Source: Bacteroidia bacterium
Lineage (GTDB): Bacteria; Bacteroidota; Bacteroidia; Bacteroidales; Dysgonomonadaceae
Direction of reading: 5' to 3'
Assembly: GCA_030539475.1 (NCBI GenBank)
Contig: JAUNRY010000163.1
Location: forward strand, 1 to 5,413
DNA length: 5,413 nt
Position numbers and translations under genes: made by a program. A model generated the notes under the pieces. The model saw nothing but the letters and a program-made list of their open reading frames with translations. It did no database searches and was not told the DNA's origin. Below are positions 5,412 through 5,413 of the stretch, in pieces (position 1 is the stretch's first letter; each line of letters opens with the position of its first letter).

Positions 5412-5413
5412 TT

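Noticed and set aside
5217..5413. An ncRNA gene or the start of another CDS in the terminal gene-free region
   Set aside because: No promoter consensus, stable structure or open frame of note is visible; the sequence is accounted for by period-7 repeats and the bounded 42-bp segment.

Overview
The window looks like chromosomal DNA of a Bacteroidota bacterium, probably order Bacteroidales; the family cannot be settled from sequence alone. Three things suggest this. Two promoter-like sites fit the Bacteroidota TAnnTTTG -7 element, and one of them has a -33-like GTTG exactly 20 bp upstream. Starts are preceded by A-rich stretches rather than Shine-Dalgarno sequences. GyrB is about 650 residues long, as is usual outside Proteobacteria. 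All genes are on the + strand and no frameshifts are seen.

Layout: (1) 1-132 is the C-terminal end of a thioredoxin-fold (TlpA/redoxin-like) protein. (2) 133-246 is an intergenic stretch with a small hairpin, a 7-bp tandem array and a -7 promoter element. (3) 247-552 encodes a small Dabb-domain protein, closed by a good intrinsic terminator at 551-574. (4) 597-699 holds the gyrB promoter and leader, including a possible 11-codon upstream ORF. (5) 700-2658 is gyrB, complete. (6) 2659-2780 holds a long imperfect hairpin and a second 7-bp array. (7) 2781-3689 encodes an LD-carboxypeptidase (peptidase S66), followed after 10 nt by (8) 3700-5214, a CPA1-type K+/H+ (or Na+/H+) antiporter with a C-terminal RCK_C domain. 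These two are probably co-transcribed. (9) 5215-5413 has no gene. It is filled with period-7 sequence, interrupted by about 60 bp bounded by two 9-bp direct repeats.

The genes are ordinary housekeeping functions: DNA supercoiling, murein recycling and ion homeostasis. The unusual part is between them. Three of the intergenic spaces carry heptanucleotide arrays of two unit families (AGCCAA-N and TCGTAAA). Each family appears in both orientations, so the arrays on either side of the LD-carboxypeptidase/antiporter pair share an 18-bp perfect inverted match. Two of the arrays lie just downstream of a gene-end hairpin with an A-rich loop and no T-tract. No CRISPR array, rRNA, tRNA, transposase or defence system is visible.
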